Source: Mesorhizobium sp. CA8
GTDB taxonomy: Bacteria > Pseudomonadota > Alphaproteobacteria > Rhizobiales > Rhizobiaceae
Reading direction: 5' to 3'
Length of the DNA stretch: 64,000 bases
Assembly (NCBI RefSeq): GCF_020164955.1
Contig: NZ_JAIUHG010000001.1
Coordinates: 372,001 to 436,000, forward strand
Below are positions 17,868 through 27,113 of the stretch, in pieces. A program made the translations under genes and the position numbers. The notes beneath the pieces are model-generated. The model was not told the origin of the DNA and searched no databases. It saw only the letters and a list, made by a program, of their open reading frames with translations. Every line of letters begins with the position of its first letter. Position 1 is the stretch's first letter.

Positions 17868-18662
17868 ATGTTCCGGATCATGGCTCATCGTCGGTTTTCG
17901 TTGCTAGCTTTGGGCCTTCTGGTCTTGGCGTTTGGCTCGATGCAGCAAAACGCCGCTCACGCGCAGGCGCCCTGCCCTGCCGATCACGACAAGCTGCTTT
18001 CGGCCTTGAAGGCCAACGTGAAGGCGAGCGGCGGCCCGGCGAATGGCGGCTTCGACACCAACGAATGGGCGGCAATCGTTGCCCGCGACGGCACCGTCTG
18101 CGCCGTTGCCTTCAGTGGACCCGCGGCCGATGCGCAGTGGCCGGGCAGCCGGCTGATCGCGGCCGAGAAGGCCAACACGGCCAACGGGCTCAGCCTGGCG
18201 AACATGGCCCTTTCAACAGCCAATCTCTATGCCGGGGTGCAGCCGGGCGGGCCGCTGTTCGGTCTGCAGACCACCAATCCCGTCAACCAGGCAACGGCTT
18301 ACGCAGGCGACCCCAAGACGTTCGGCAGCGCCAACGATCCGCTGATCGGCAAGCCGATCGGAGGCGTCGTCGTGTTCGGCGGGGGCCTGGCTCTCTACGA
18401 CGGCAAGGCGATCGTCGGTGGCCTAGGGATCAGCGGCGATTCGTCCTGCGCTGACCACAACGTCGCCTGGCGCGTTCGCGCCGCCCTGGGGCTCGATAAG
18501 GTTCCGGCGGGCGTCAATCCCAACCGCAAGGATGCCATCATCTACGATCTCGATCCCGGCGGGAAAAGCGCCTCGGGCTGGGGCCACCCGCTTTGTGCCG
18601 GGCACGAGGCCGATATAGCGGCGGAAATCGGTTCCGGCGTCGGAGGTTCGACGCCGAAATGA
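17868..18662 (+). CDS. Secreted haem-binding-type protein (GlcG/HbpS, DUF336)
   Basis: Exported protein of 264 residues with a signal peptide ending HAQA. The DUF336/GlcG-HbpS fold is visible (SRLIAAEKANTANGLSLANM, PIGGVVVFGGGLALYDGKA, VGGLGISGDSSCADHNVAW). Relatives bind haem or cobalamin-like ligands outside the cell. It opens the quinoprotein respiration cluster and its stop overlaps an ATG of the dehydrogenase frame. In this context I infer a role in haem or redox supply; this is not shown by the sequence. Confidence 0.82.
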   Translation: MFRIMAHRRFSLLALGLLVLAFGSMQQNAAHAQAPCPADHDKLLSALKANVKASGGPANGGFDTNEWAAIVARDGTVCAVAFSGPAADAQWPGSRLIAAEKANTANGLSLANMALSTANLYAGVQPGGPLFGLQTTNPVNQATAYAGDPKTFGSANDPLIGKPIGGVVVFGGGLALYDGKAIVGGLGISGDSSCADHNVAWRVRAALGLDKVPAGVNPNRKDAIIYDLDPGGKSASGWGHPLCAGHEADIAAEIGSGVGGSTPK

Positions 18663-18703
18663 AGCAAGCAGCGCAACCGGCACGATCCTGCGGGGACGCC
18701 CCG

Positions 18704-20533
18704 ATGACCAAACGCTCGTCGGCACTCCGAAGATATTCACCCGGCCTTGCAGCGATGCTGTTGGTCTGCGCCCCCCTGCTGACAGCCGCTTCGGAACCGT
18801 CGCCGGCACCCGCGATCTCACCGCCTGCCGCGGCCGCACCGCCCGATGACGGGCAATGGACGATGCCCGCCAAGAACTACGCCTCGACCCGCTATAGCGA
18901 GCTCGCCGAGATCAATGAAGGCAACGTCAAGAATCTGCAGGTCGCCTTCACCTTTTCCACCGGGGTGAACAAGGGCCAGGAAGCGGCGCCGCTGGTGGTC
19001 GGCAGCACGATGTACATCGTGAGCCCGTTTCCCAACATCGTCTACGCGCTCGACCTTTCCAAGTCTGGCGCGCCGATAAAATGGAAATACGAGCCCAATC
19101 CTGAGCCTGCCGCGCAAGGGGTTGCCTGCTGCGATGTCGTCAACCGCGGCGCTGCCTTCGCGAATGGACGCATATTCTTCAACACGCTCGACGGCCATAC
19201 CATCGCGCTCGATGCGAACACCGGCCAGCCGGTCTGGAACGCCCATGTAGGCAACATCAATATCGGCGAAACCATCACCATGGCGCCGCTTGTGGTGAAA
19301 GGCAAAGTGCTGGTCGGCAATTCCGGTGGCGAGATGGGCGTGCGCGGCTGGGTCAAGGCGCTCGACGCCGGCGACGGCCATGTCGCCTGGACGGCTTACA
19401 ACACGGGCCCCGACAAGGACGTGCTGATCGGCCCGGACTTCAAGCCGCATTACGACATGGACAAGGGCAAGGATCTCGGCGTCACGACATGGCCGCCTGA
19501 AGCCTGGAAGATCGGCGGCGGCAATGTGTGGGGCTGGATTTCCTACGATCCGGATCTCAACCTTATCTTCCACGGCACCGGCAATCCCGGCCCCTGGAAT
19601 CCCGATCTGCGGCCCGGCGACAACAAGTGGACATCGGGCATTTTCGCCCGCGATCCCGATACCGGAGCGGCGAAATGGTTCTATCAGTGGACCCCGCACG
19701 ATCTGCACGATTATGACGGCATCAATGAGCAAATCCTGCTCGACATGAACTGGCAGGGCAAGCCGCGCAAGGTGCTGGTCCGGCCGGAACGCAACGGCTA
19801 TCTCTACGTCCTTGATCGAACCACCGGCGAGGTCCTGTCTGCAAAACCTTATGGCCCCGTCAACTCCAGCAAGGGCGTGGACCTCAAGACCGGCAGGTTG
19901 ATGGAAAACCCGGACAAGGTGACGGGCACCGGCAAGGTCGTCCGCGACATCTGCCCGACCGCGTCGGGCCTCAAGGACTGGCAGCCTTCCGCCTTTTCTC
20001 CGAAGACCGGCCTAGTCTACATCCCGCACAACAATCTGTGCATGGACGAAGAAGGCGTCGAGGTGAACTACATCGCCGGCACGCCCTATGTCGGAATGAA
20101 CGTCCGCATGATCCCGGGGCCGGGCGGCAATCGCGGCGCCTTCACGGCGTGGGATATCGCGGCCGAAAAACCCGCCTGGAGCCTCAAGGAGAATTTCCCG
20201 GTGTGGAGCGGCGCTGTCGTCACCGCCGGCGACGTGGTCTTCTACGGAACGATGGACGGCTGGTTCAAGGCGGTGAGCGCCAAGACCGGCGACCTGCTCT
20301 GGCAGTTCAAGACCTCGTCCGGCATTATCGGCCAGCCCATCACCTATCGCGGCCCGGACGGCCACCAATATGTCGCTGTATTGTCCGGCGTCGGCGGCTG
20401 GGCTGGCGCCATCGTGTCGGGCGACCTCGACCCGCGCGACGCCACCGCCGCGCTCGGTTTCGTCAATGCGATGAAGGACCTGAAGAACGCAACCACGGCG
20501 GGAGGCACGCTCTATGTGTTCCGTCTGCCCTGA
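18704..20533 (+). CDS. PQQ-dependent alcohol dehydrogenase, lanthanide type (XoxF-like)
   Basis: Periplasmic quinoprotein of 609 residues oxidising a primary alcohol and passing electrons to cytochrome c. After a Sec signal come eight-bladed propeller repeats, the adjacent-Cys pair in GVACCDVVNRG that forms the vicinal disulfide over PQQ, and the metal site PHDLHDYDGINEQILLD. The second Asp of DYD sits where calcium enzymes have Ala and marks rare-earth-dependent enzymes. ATG 18704 follows GGGGA; ATG 18659, overlapping the previous stop, is an alternative. Ethanol or another alcohol cannot be told from methanol here. PQQ biosynthesis genes are absent from the window. Confidence 0.9.
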   Translation: MTKRSSALRRYSPGLAAMLLVCAPLLTAASEPSPAPAISPPAAAAPPDDGQWTMPAKNYASTRYSELAEINEGNVKNLQVAFTFSTGVNKGQEAAPLVVGSTMYIVSPFPNIVYALDLSKSGAPIKWKYEPNPEPAAQGVACCDVVNRGAAFANGRIFFNTLDGHTIALDANTGQPVWNAHVGNINIGETITMAPLVVKGKVLVGNSGGEMGVRGWVKALDAGDGHVAWTAYNTGPDKDVLIGPDFKPHYDMDKGKDLGVTTWPPEAWKIGGGNVWGWISYDPDLNLIFHGTGNPGPWNPDLRPGDNKWTSGIFARDPDTGAAKWFYQWTPHDLHDYDGINEQILLDMNWQGKPRKVLVRPERNGYLYVLDRTTGEVLSAKPYGPVNSSKGVDLKTGRLMENPDKVTGTGKVVRDICPTASGLKDWQPSAFSPKTGLVYIPHNNLCMDEEGVEVNYIAGTPYVGMNVRMIPGPGGNRGAFTAWDIAAEKPAWSLKENFPVWSGAVVTAGDVVFYGTMDGWFKAVSAKTGDLLWQFKTSSGIIGQPITYRGPDGHQYVAVLSGVGGWAGAIVSGDLDPRDATAALGFVNAMKDLKNATTAGGTLYVFRLP

Positions 20534-21383
20534 TGTATTCGGCGTGATCCACAACGTGGCGCGAAAGGCTTTCCCGCCGTTAGCGCTCGGCATCACCGCG
20601 CTCACCTTGCTGCTCTTTCCGGCGGCGGCCGGCGCTCGTGAACTCAGGGTCTGCGCCGACCCGAACAATCTGCCCTTTTCCAATGCAGCCGGACAGGGAT
20701 TCGAGAACAGGATCGCCGAAATCATCGCCGCCGATCTCGGCGCGAAGCTGACCTACACCTGGTGGGCGCAGCGCCGCGGCTTCGTGCGCAACACGCTGAA
20801 AGCGGATCTCTGCGACCTCGTGCCCGGCACGCCGGCCAATCTCGAAATGCTGCGCACCACGAGGCCTTACTACCGCTCGTCCTATGTCTTCGTGACCCGC
20901 CAGAACGACCCCGACGTCGCCTCCTTTAACGACCCGCGGCTGCGCGACATGCGCATCGGCGTTCAACTCATCGGCGACGACGGCGCCAACTCGCCTCCGG
21001 TCCAGGCTCTCGGTCGTCGTGGCATAGTCGGACACCTCGTCGGCTATCCGGTCTATGGCGATTACTCCGCCCCCAATCCGCCGGCCCGCATCGTCGAGGC
21101 GGTGGCGAGCGGCGAGATCGACCTAGCCGTGGTATGGGGCCCGCTTGCCGGCTATTTTGCCCAGAAGCAGAAGGTCCCGCTGCGGATCACGCCGGTTGCG
21201 CCTCGCATCGACGGACCGCAATTACCCATGATCTACGATATTTCGATGGGCGTGCGGCGCGAGGACGACGCGTTGCGCGGCGACGTGAACAATGCCTTGG
21301 CCAAGCACAAGGCGGAGATCGACGCATTGCTGGCGCAGTATGGCGTACCGCGCCTCGATGCCTCGGGGAGCACGGTGCGATGA
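20514..21383 (+). CDS. Quinoprotein-dehydrogenase-associated periplasmic protein (XoxJ/MoxJ-like)
   Basis: Periplasmic binding-protein fold of up to 289 residues. Signal region ALTLLLFPAAAGA is followed by RELRVCADPNNLPFSN, the opening of the XoxJ/MoxJ family, which helps activate or couple PQQ methanol dehydrogenases. A GTG at 20544 is the likelier start, since the ATG at 20514 lies inside the dehydrogenase gene. It sits directly between the dehydrogenase and its cytochrome, the order seen in xox operons. Confidence 0.85.
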   Translation: MCSVCPDVFGVIHNVARKAFPPLALGITALTLLLFPAAAGARELRVCADPNNLPFSNAAGQGFENRIAEIIAADLGAKLTYTWWAQRRGFVRNTLKADLCDLVPGTPANLEMLRTTRPYYRSSYVFVTRQNDPDVASFNDPRLRDMRIGVQLIGDDGANSPPVQALGRRGIVGHLVGYPVYGDYSAPNPPARIVEAVASGEIDLAVVWGPLAGYFAQKQKVPLRITPVAPRIDGPQLPMIYDISMGVRREDDALRGDVNNALAKHKAEIDALLAQYGVPRLDASGSTVR

Positions 21384-21913
21384 GGTGCGCTGTCGCTGTG
21401 CTCTTTCCCGTGGTGCTGATGCTCGTCGCCTGCCAGCGCGAGGAGCGGGACACGCGCCCGCAATCGGCCCTCGGCTCGGGCGAGCAGCCGACGCCGGTGA
21501 CAACTCTGGTACCCGGCGGGCAGCGGCCCTCTCCCACAGACAACAAAGCGGCGAGCTTCGAGGCCAATGCCTTTCATCTGAGCGAAGGCAAGCGCCTGTT
21601 CGGTTGGTTCAACTGTTCAGGATGCCATGCCAATGGCGGCGGCGGCATGGGCCCGGCGCTGATGGACGAGAAATGGATCTATGGCAGCTCGATGGAAAGC
21701 ATTCACGCCACCATCCGTGACGGGCGGCCGAACGGCATGCCCAGCTTCCGCGACAAGATCCCGGACGACCAGATCTGGGAGCTTGCGGCCTTCGTTCGCT
21801 CGTTGAGCGGCAAAGCGCCTTCCTCCGCCGCGCCGTCGCGCAATGACGACATGATGGCGCACCCATCGGAAAACCGTATGCCGAATGCCGCCACGCTGGG
21901 GAAGTCGCCGTGA
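21380..21913 (+). CDS. Lipoprotein-type cytochrome c (XoxG-like electron acceptor)
   Basis: Single-haem cytochrome c of 177 residues. The signal ends in a lipobox (MLVAC), suggesting lipid anchoring. One haem site, FNCSGCHANGGGGMGP, and the later Met ligand in NGMPSFRDKIPDDQIW are present. The start overlaps the upstream stop (ATGA) and its own end overlaps the oxidase subunit II start. Position implies it carries electrons from the dehydrogenase to the oxidase. Confidence 0.87.
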   Translation: MRCAVAVLFPVVLMLVACQREERDTRPQSALGSGEQPTPVTTLVPGGQRPSPTDNKAASFEANAFHLSEGKRLFGWFNCSGCHANGGGGMGPALMDEKWIYGSSMESIHATIRDGRPNGMPSFRDKIPDDQIWELAAFVRSLSGKAPSSAAPSRNDDMMAHPSENRMPNAATLGKSP

Positions 21914-22923
21914 AGCGCTTCGCCTCGATTGCGTTCGTCACGGCAATCGCCCTGTTTCTTCAGGGATGCGCCGGCTGGCAATCGGCGCTCGACCCGAAAG
22001 GTCCCGCGGCAAGCGAGCTCGCATGGCTGATCTGGTTCTTCACCGGCCTGTGCGCGGCGGTGTGGGTGCTGGTGATGATCGCCCTTGCCTTGCCATTGAT
22101 GATGCGGCCACGAGAGCGCGCCGAGCCGCTTGTAGTCGACGCCGATGCCGACAATCGCAAGCTGCGTGTGGTGTTGACCGCGGTCGGGCTGACCGCCGTG
22201 ATCCTGGTCGGGCTCACGCTGCTCAGCTTCTTTGCCAACAGGACGCTTGCGGCGATCGGCTCGGATGCCGCGTTGACCATTCGCGTCACAGGTCATCAAT
22301 GGTGGTGGGAGGTGCGCTACGAGGATGCCACACCGAGCCACATCCTCACCACGGCGAACGAGATCCATATTCCCGCCGGTGAGCCGGTGCGGCTTCTTCT
22401 CACTTCGACCGACGTGATCCATTCCTTTTGGGTCCCAAGCCTTTCCGGCAAGCTCGACCTCATTCCCGGCCGCATGAACGTGCTCGACATCAAAGCGGAC
22501 AAGCCCGGCGTCTACCGGGGCCAGTGCGCCGAGTTCTGCGGCGCGCAGCACGCCAACATGGGCACCTTCATCATCGCGGAACCGCGCGAAAAGTTCGACG
22601 CCTGGTGGAACGATCAGTTGGAGCCGGCCGCCGCGCCAATGAGCGACGAGGCCAAGACCGGCGAGAACCTCTTCCTCAAACGCCCCTGCGTGATGTGTCA
22701 CAAGATCGGCGGCACCCCCGCAGGCGGAACGGTCGCGCCCGATCTCACCCATATAGCCAGCCGGCAGACGCTTGCGGCCGGAACATTGACGATGAGCCGC
22801 GGCAATCTCGCCGCCTGGATAGCCGATCCGCAGGGCGTGAAGCCTGGATCGCATATGCCGGTGGTCGATCTCAACGGCGACGAGCTCAACGCCATCGTCG
22901 CTTATCTTGAGGGGCTGAAATGA
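21910..22923 (+). CDS. coxB: caa3-type cytochrome c oxidase subunit II with fused cytochrome c
   Basis: Subunit II of 337 residues. It begins with a lipoprotein signal (LFLQGC), two membrane segments, and the CuA domain (HQWWWEVRYED, HSFWVPSLSGKLDLIPGR, QCAEFCGAQHANM). A cytochrome c domain is fused at the C-terminus with the haem site CVMCHK. This defines a caa3-type enzyme. Start and stop both overlap their neighbours by four bases, so translation is coupled. Confidence 0.95.
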   Translation: MKRFASIAFVTAIALFLQGCAGWQSALDPKGPAASELAWLIWFFTGLCAAVWVLVMIALALPLMMRPRERAEPLVVDADADNRKLRVVLTAVGLTAVILVGLTLLSFFANRTLAAIGSDAALTIRVTGHQWWWEVRYEDATPSHILTTANEIHIPAGEPVRLLLTSTDVIHSFWVPSLSGKLDLIPGRMNVLDIKADKPGVYRGQCAEFCGAQHANMGTFIIAEPREKFDAWWNDQLEPAAAPMSDEAKTGENLFLKRPCVMCHKIGGTPAGGTVAPDLTHIASRQTLAAGTLTMSRGNLAAWIADPQGVKPGSHMPVVDLNGDELNAIVAYLEGLK

Positions 22924-24896
22924 GCAGCGCCGATATCACCAGCGAACGCGATCTGCCTCCCGAAAGCGAAGCGTCCGCCAAAGGCGATGTCGCCCCCGAA
23001 CGTGACGGACCGCGCGACACCGGCTTGGACGATGCCAGCCTGCATCGGTGGCTGGCGCGGACGTGGCGCACGCCTCCCGGTATCATCGGCGCGCTATCGA
23101 GCGTCGACCATAAGGTCATCGCCCGCCGATACCTGATCACCGCCTTCCTGTTTCTGTGTTTGGGCGGCCTCAACGCCGTTGTCATGCGCATCCAACTCTC
23201 GGGTCCGCGGCGCGGCCTGATCGGGCCAGATCTCTACAACCAGCTGTTTACGATGCATGGCGTCACCATGATGTTCCTGTTCGCTGTGCCCATCGTCCAG
23301 GCGACAGGAATCTATCTGGTGCCGTTAATGGTCGGCACCCGCAACATCGCCTTCCCGCGCCTCAATGCCTTCAGCTATTGGGTCTATGTCTCAGGAGGCC
23401 TCTTCGCCTGGGTGTCCTTCGCCCTGTCGATGGCGCCGGATGTCGGCTGGTTCGCCTATGTGCCGCTGTCCGGGCCGGAATACGCTCCAGGCAAGCGCGC
23501 CGACGTCTGGGCGCAGATGATCACCTATACAGAGGTGTCATCCCTGGCGGTCGCCGTCGCGACAATCGTCACCGTGTTCAAGCACCGGGCACCCGGTATG
23601 TCGCTCGACAAGATCCCGCTCTACGTCTGGGCATTGCTGGTCACGTCCTTCGTCGTCGTCTTCGCCATGCCGGCGGTAATGGTCACCTCGACCTTCCTGA
23701 TTCTCGACCGGCTGGTCGGCACGCATATCTTCAACCCGGCGGAAGGCGGTGACGCGCTGCTGTTCCAGCATCTCTTCTGGTTCTTCGGTCATCCCGAAGT
23801 CTACATCATTTTCCTGCCCGCGACCGGCATGGTCTCCGCCATCATCCCGGCCTTCGCCCGGCGCCCGATGTTCGGCCATCTCGGCTTGGTCCTGTCGTTG
23901 ATCGCCGTCGGTTTCCTGTCGTTCGGCCTCTGGGTCCACCACATGTTCGCGACCGGGCTGCCGAAACTGGGGGCCAGCTTCTTCACCGCCTCGAGCATGA
24001 TGATCGCAATCCCCAACGGCGTTCAGATCTTCTGCTGGCTGGCGACTCTCTGGGACAGCAGACCGGTGATCCGCACGCCGCTGCTGTTCGTCTTCGGCTT
24101 CTTCTTCATCTTCGTCATCGGCGGCCTGACTGGCGTCATGCTTGCCTCCGTGCCGCTCGACCTGCAGGTGCACGACACCTATTTCGTCGTCGCTCACTTC
24201 CATTACGTTCTGATCGGCGGCTCGGTCTTTCCGCTGCTCGGAGCTGCCTATTTCTGGTTTCCCAAAATCACCGGCCGCATGATGAGCGAGCGCCTCGGGC
24301 GTTGGCACTTTTGGCTGGCGATGGTCGGCTTCAACGCGGCTTTCTTCCCCATGCACATCGTCGGCCTGTGGGGCATGCCGCGCAGGGTCTACACCTATCC
24401 GGCCGAGCTCGGCTGGGGGAACATCAATTTCTTCATCAGCGCCGGCGCGGTGCTCTTCTTCCTGAGCTTCGTGCTGTTTGCCTTCAACCTCGTCCACAGC
24501 GCATTGAGGGGTGCGCCTGCCGGCGACAATCTCTGGGACGCCGGCACGCTTGAATGGGCGACGTCTTCGCCGCCGCCCAGCTACAATTTCGCGCGCATTC
24601 CGATCGTGACGAATGTCGAGCCGCTCTGGGCCGAACGCGAGGCGCTCCCCGTCGCGACCGGGCTTCGCGTCGACGTGCGCGAGTTGGTCGTCTCGACGGT
24701 GGCGGAAGCCCATCCCGACATCCGCGAGAAATCGGCGACGCCGTCGATCTGGCCGCTGCTGGCGGCGATCGCCGTCGGCGGCACTTTCCTCTACTCGATC
24801 TTCACGCCCTGGGCGATCGTGTGGGGCGCCGCGCCGATCGCCATCACCTTGATCGGATGGTTCTGGCCCAAGGGCGATCCGGAGGACGAGGAATGA
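22920..24896 (+). CDS. coxA: Cytochrome c oxidase subunit I
   Basis: Catalytic haem-copper subunit, 658 residues, with about twelve membrane segments and a C-terminal extension of about 90 residues. Ligands are visible: haem a His in TMHG (H113) and AHFHYV (H428), CuB/Tyr crosslink in FFGHPEVY (H291, E293, Y295), and HH at 340-341. Two proton-channel positions differ from the classical enzyme: Asn142 in TRNIAFPR where APDMAFPR has Asp, and Gln369 in GVQIFCW where the K-channel Lys is usual. Confidence 0.95.
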   Translation: MSSADITSERDLPPESEASAKGDVAPERDGPRDTGLDDASLHRWLARTWRTPPGIIGALSSVDHKVIARRYLITAFLFLCLGGLNAVVMRIQLSGPRRGLIGPDLYNQLFTMHGVTMMFLFAVPIVQATGIYLVPLMVGTRNIAFPRLNAFSYWVYVSGGLFAWVSFALSMAPDVGWFAYVPLSGPEYAPGKRADVWAQMITYTEVSSLAVAVATIVTVFKHRAPGMSLDKIPLYVWALLVTSFVVVFAMPAVMVTSTFLILDRLVGTHIFNPAEGGDALLFQHLFWFFGHPEVYIIFLPATGMVSAIIPAFARRPMFGHLGLVLSLIAVGFLSFGLWVHHMFATGLPKLGASFFTASSMMIAIPNGVQIFCWLATLWDSRPVIRTPLLFVFGFFFIFVIGGLTGVMLASVPLDLQVHDTYFVVAHFHYVLIGGSVFPLLGAAYFWFPKITGRMMSERLGRWHFWLAMVGFNAAFFPMHIVGLWGMPRRVYTYPAELGWGNINFFISAGAVLFFLSFVLFAFNLVHSALRGAPAGDNLWDAGTLEWATSSPPPSYNFARIPIVTNVEPLWAEREALPVATGLRVDVRELVVSTVAEAHPDIREKSATPSIWPLLAAIAVGGTFLYSIFTPWAIVWGAAPIAITLIGWFWPKGDPEDEE

Positions 24897-25498
24897 ACCA
24901 GCGCCCCGCGATGGATCTTTCCGGCCTCCCGACCTTTGGACATGGCCCGCGCAGCCCGACCTGGTGGGGTACGCTTGGCTTCATGGCGTTGGAGGGCACC
25001 GGCTTTGCGCTGGCCGCCGGCGCCTATCTCTATCTCGCGACCTTGTGGCCCAACTGGCGGCTAAGCGCTCCGCAGCCCAACCATTGGCCCGGAACGATCG
25101 TGACGCTGCTTCTCATCGCCAGCCTGGTTCCCAACCACATACTGAACGGCTACGCGAAGCAGTGCGCTATAGGACCGGTGCGGATCGGCATGGTGGTGAT
25201 GTCGCTGCTCGGCATCGCGCCGCTCGTCGTGCGCTGGTTCGAGTTTCCGGCGCTGAACATCTATTGGGACACGAACGCCTACGGCTCGATGCTGTGGGTG
25301 CTGCTCGGTCTTCACACGACGCATCTCATCACCGATGTCGGCGACACAATCGTTCTGACGGTGCTGATGTTCACGCACCATGGCTACAGCGGCCGGCGCT
25401 TCGGCGACGTCGGCGACAATGTCTTCTACTGGGATTTCGTGGTCCTCACCTGGATCCCAATCTACCTGCTCATCTACTGGCTACCAAGGTGGGGCTGA
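24893..25498 (+). CDS. coxC: Cytochrome c oxidase subunit III
   Basis: Membrane subunit of 201 residues with about five hydrophobic segments. It shows SPTWWGTLGFMALEGTGFAL and the C-terminal VFYWDFVVLTWIPIYLLIYW, typical of short subunit III proteins. ATG 24893 overlaps the subunit I stop. A downstream small membrane gene overlaps or abuts it, continuing the operon. Confidence 0.88.
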   Translation: MNQRPAMDLSGLPTFGHGPRSPTWWGTLGFMALEGTGFALAAGAYLYLATLWPNWRLSAPQPNHWPGTIVTLLLIASLVPNHILNGYAKQCAIGPVRIGMVVMSLLGIAPLVVRWFEFPALNIYWDTNAYGSMLWVLLGLHTTHLITDVGDTIVLTVLMFTHHGYSGRRFGDVGDNVFYWDFVVLTWIPIYLLIYWLPRWG

Positions 25499-25499
25499 G

Positions 25500-25841
25500 A
25501 TGCGCGCGCTGCGACTGGGCACGTCCTGGGGAGGTTTGTTGTCGGGGCCCTTGGCCTGGGCAATCTCGACGCAGCTGAACTACGCACTCGTGCACTGGCA
25601 GTGCAATCGCCAGGTGCAGGTCGTGCTCCCGTTGGCGCTGTTGCTCGCGCTGTTTTCGCTGCTCGGCGGCGCGCTGTCATGGCGGGCGAAGCGGCAAGGC
25701 GGCGCCGCCTTCAAGCCGGAGCGCACGCGCAGTACCGAGCGTTTCGTCGCCGATCTCGGCATGCTCGCGGCACTGCTGTTCGCCCTCGTCATCCTCATGC
25801 AGGGTAGCGCGGCGCTTATTCTCGACGAGTGCCTGCGATGA
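25500..25841 (+). CDS. Small membrane protein in the oxidase operon
   Basis: Protein of 113 residues with an N-terminal and two further hydrophobic segments (PLALLLALFSLLGGALSW; LGMLAALLFALVILMQG). I do not recognise a named family. Its ATG overlaps the stop of subunit III and its stop overlaps the CtaG start, so it is translated as part of the oxidase operon. It is a candidate accessory or assembly subunit by position only. Confidence 0.75.
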   Translation: MRALRLGTSWGGLLSGPLAWAISTQLNYALVHWQCNRQVQVVLPLALLLALFSLLGGALSWRAKRQGGAAFKPERTRSTERFVADLGMLAALLFALVILMQGSAALILDECLR

Positions 25842-26716
25842 GCCTCGAGGCCTTCTTTTCGACCTCGATCTGCTATGGCGCCGGCGCACCCGAGGCCGGA
25901 TGGACGTTGGCGTTTCCCATCACGCTTCCCTTGGCAATGCTCGCGCTTATTTATGCGCTCGGCGCAAGCCGGCTATGGCGTCGCAGCGGCCGCGGCCGAC
26001 CCGAGCGGCTACGCCAAGCTCTATTGTTCGCCGCCGGCTGGGGAGTTTTGACGGGAGCGCTGGTCAGCCCGATCCATGCGCTCGGCGAGCGGGTGTTCTC
26101 AGCCCATATGATCGAGCACGAGTTGCTGATGGCCGTAGCGGCGCCGCTTCTTGTCGCCGCCTGCCCCGGCGCGGCCTTGATGTGGGCGTTGCCGGCCACA
26201 CTTCGCCGAGGGACGGGAAAGCTCACCCATGGCAATGTGCTGCAGGCGCTCTGGGCCCTCGCCGCGCGCCCGCTCAGCGCGACGGTCCTTCATGGGATAG
26301 CAATCTGGACCTGGCACGTTCCGGCGCTGTTCGAGGCAGCGCTGCAGCAGGGGGTGTTGCACTACGCGCAGCATGCGAGTTTCCTCGGCACTGCCTTGCT
26401 GTTCTGGTGGGCGCTTCTGCCACGCTCTGGCCGACGGCAAACCTATGGCAGCTCCGTCATGCATCTTTTCTTCACCTCGCTGCATACCGGCCTGCTCGGC
26501 GTCCTGCTGCTGTTATCGCCAAAACTCTGGTATCCGGCGAATGCCTCCGGCGCGGCGCTCTGGGGCCTGAGCCCGATCGAGGACCAGCAGCTCGCCGGGC
26601 TAGTAATGTGGGTTCCGGCCGGCTTGATCTATGGCGGAGCGGCCTTGCTGCTCGCCGGCCTTTGGATAAGCAACAGCGGAACCAGGGAGGCAACGCATGC
26701 GCTCCGACCTGGCTAG
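25838..26716 (+). CDS. Cytochrome c oxidase assembly factor, CtaG_caa3 type
   Basis: Polytopic membrane protein of 292 residues with about seven hydrophobic segments and conserved His (SAHMIEHELLMAVAAPLLV, LHYAQHASFLGTALLFWWAL, HLFFTSLHTGLLG). This is the Bacillus-type CtaG family linked to caa3 oxidases, unrelated to the copper chaperone Cox11. ATG 25838 overlaps the previous stop (ATGA). It presumably helps copper or haem insertion. Confidence 0.87.
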   Translation: MSLEAFFSTSICYGAGAPEAGWTLAFPITLPLAMLALIYALGASRLWRRSGRGRPERLRQALLFAAGWGVLTGALVSPIHALGERVFSAHMIEHELLMAVAAPLLVAACPGAALMWALPATLRRGTGKLTHGNVLQALWALAARPLSATVLHGIAIWTWHVPALFEAALQQGVLHYAQHASFLGTALLFWWALLPRSGRRQTYGSSVMHLFFTSLHTGLLGVLLLLSPKLWYPANASGAALWGLSPIEDQQLAGLVMWVPAGLIYGGAALLLAGLWISNSGTREATHALRPG

Positions 26717-27113
26717 GCTGATCGGCGGCGCCCTTGCCGCGATCCTCCTGCTGGCCGCGGCAGTCGGCGCAGCGGCCTTATGGACCGACCGGCGCGAGCG
26801 CGTCCGGCACGAGTCGGATGTGGCGACCGGCGGCGTGGGCGCACGCGCCATTCCGATCATGACCGCGAATGGCTGTTCCGGCTGCCATACGATTCCCGGC
26901 GTGCCGGGAGCGCAAGGCCAGGTCGGGCCGCGCCTCGACGGCAGCCTAGCCGGCCGTGTCTATATCGGCGGCGTTCTGGCAAACAATCCGGAGAACCTGA
27001 TCCGCTGGATCCGGTCGGCAAGGGAAATCAACCCGCACACCGCCATGCCGTCGACAAGGATCACCGAGCAGCAGGCGCGCGATATCGCGGCCTATCTCTA
27101 TGCCCTCAGATAA
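26697..27113 (+). CDS. Membrane-anchored cytochrome c
   Basis: Cytochrome c of 138 residues with an uncleaved-looking N-terminal membrane helix (IGGALAAILLLAAAVGAAAL), one haem site ANGCSGCHTIP and a Met ligand in HTAMPSTRI. It overlaps the CtaG end by 20 bases and closes the operon. It may be an extra electron donor to the oxidase. Its stop directly abuts the stop of the opposing ABC permease. Confidence 0.88.
   Translation: MRSDLARLIGGALAAILLLAAAVGAAALWTDRRERVRHESDVATGGVGARAIPIMTANGCSGCHTIPGVPGAQGQVGPRLDGSLAGRVYIGGVLANNPENLIRWIRSAREINPHTAMPSTRITEQQARDIAAYLYALR

Noticed and set aside
19786..19810. GGAAC-N16-CGTC inside the quinoprotein dehydrogenase gene
   Set aside because: The last base breaks the GTT core and it lies within a coding region.
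23538..24713. A 391-codon open frame antisense to oxidase subunit I
   Set aside because: The translation is charged low-complexity sequence and the opposite strand encodes a clear oxidase with all ligands.
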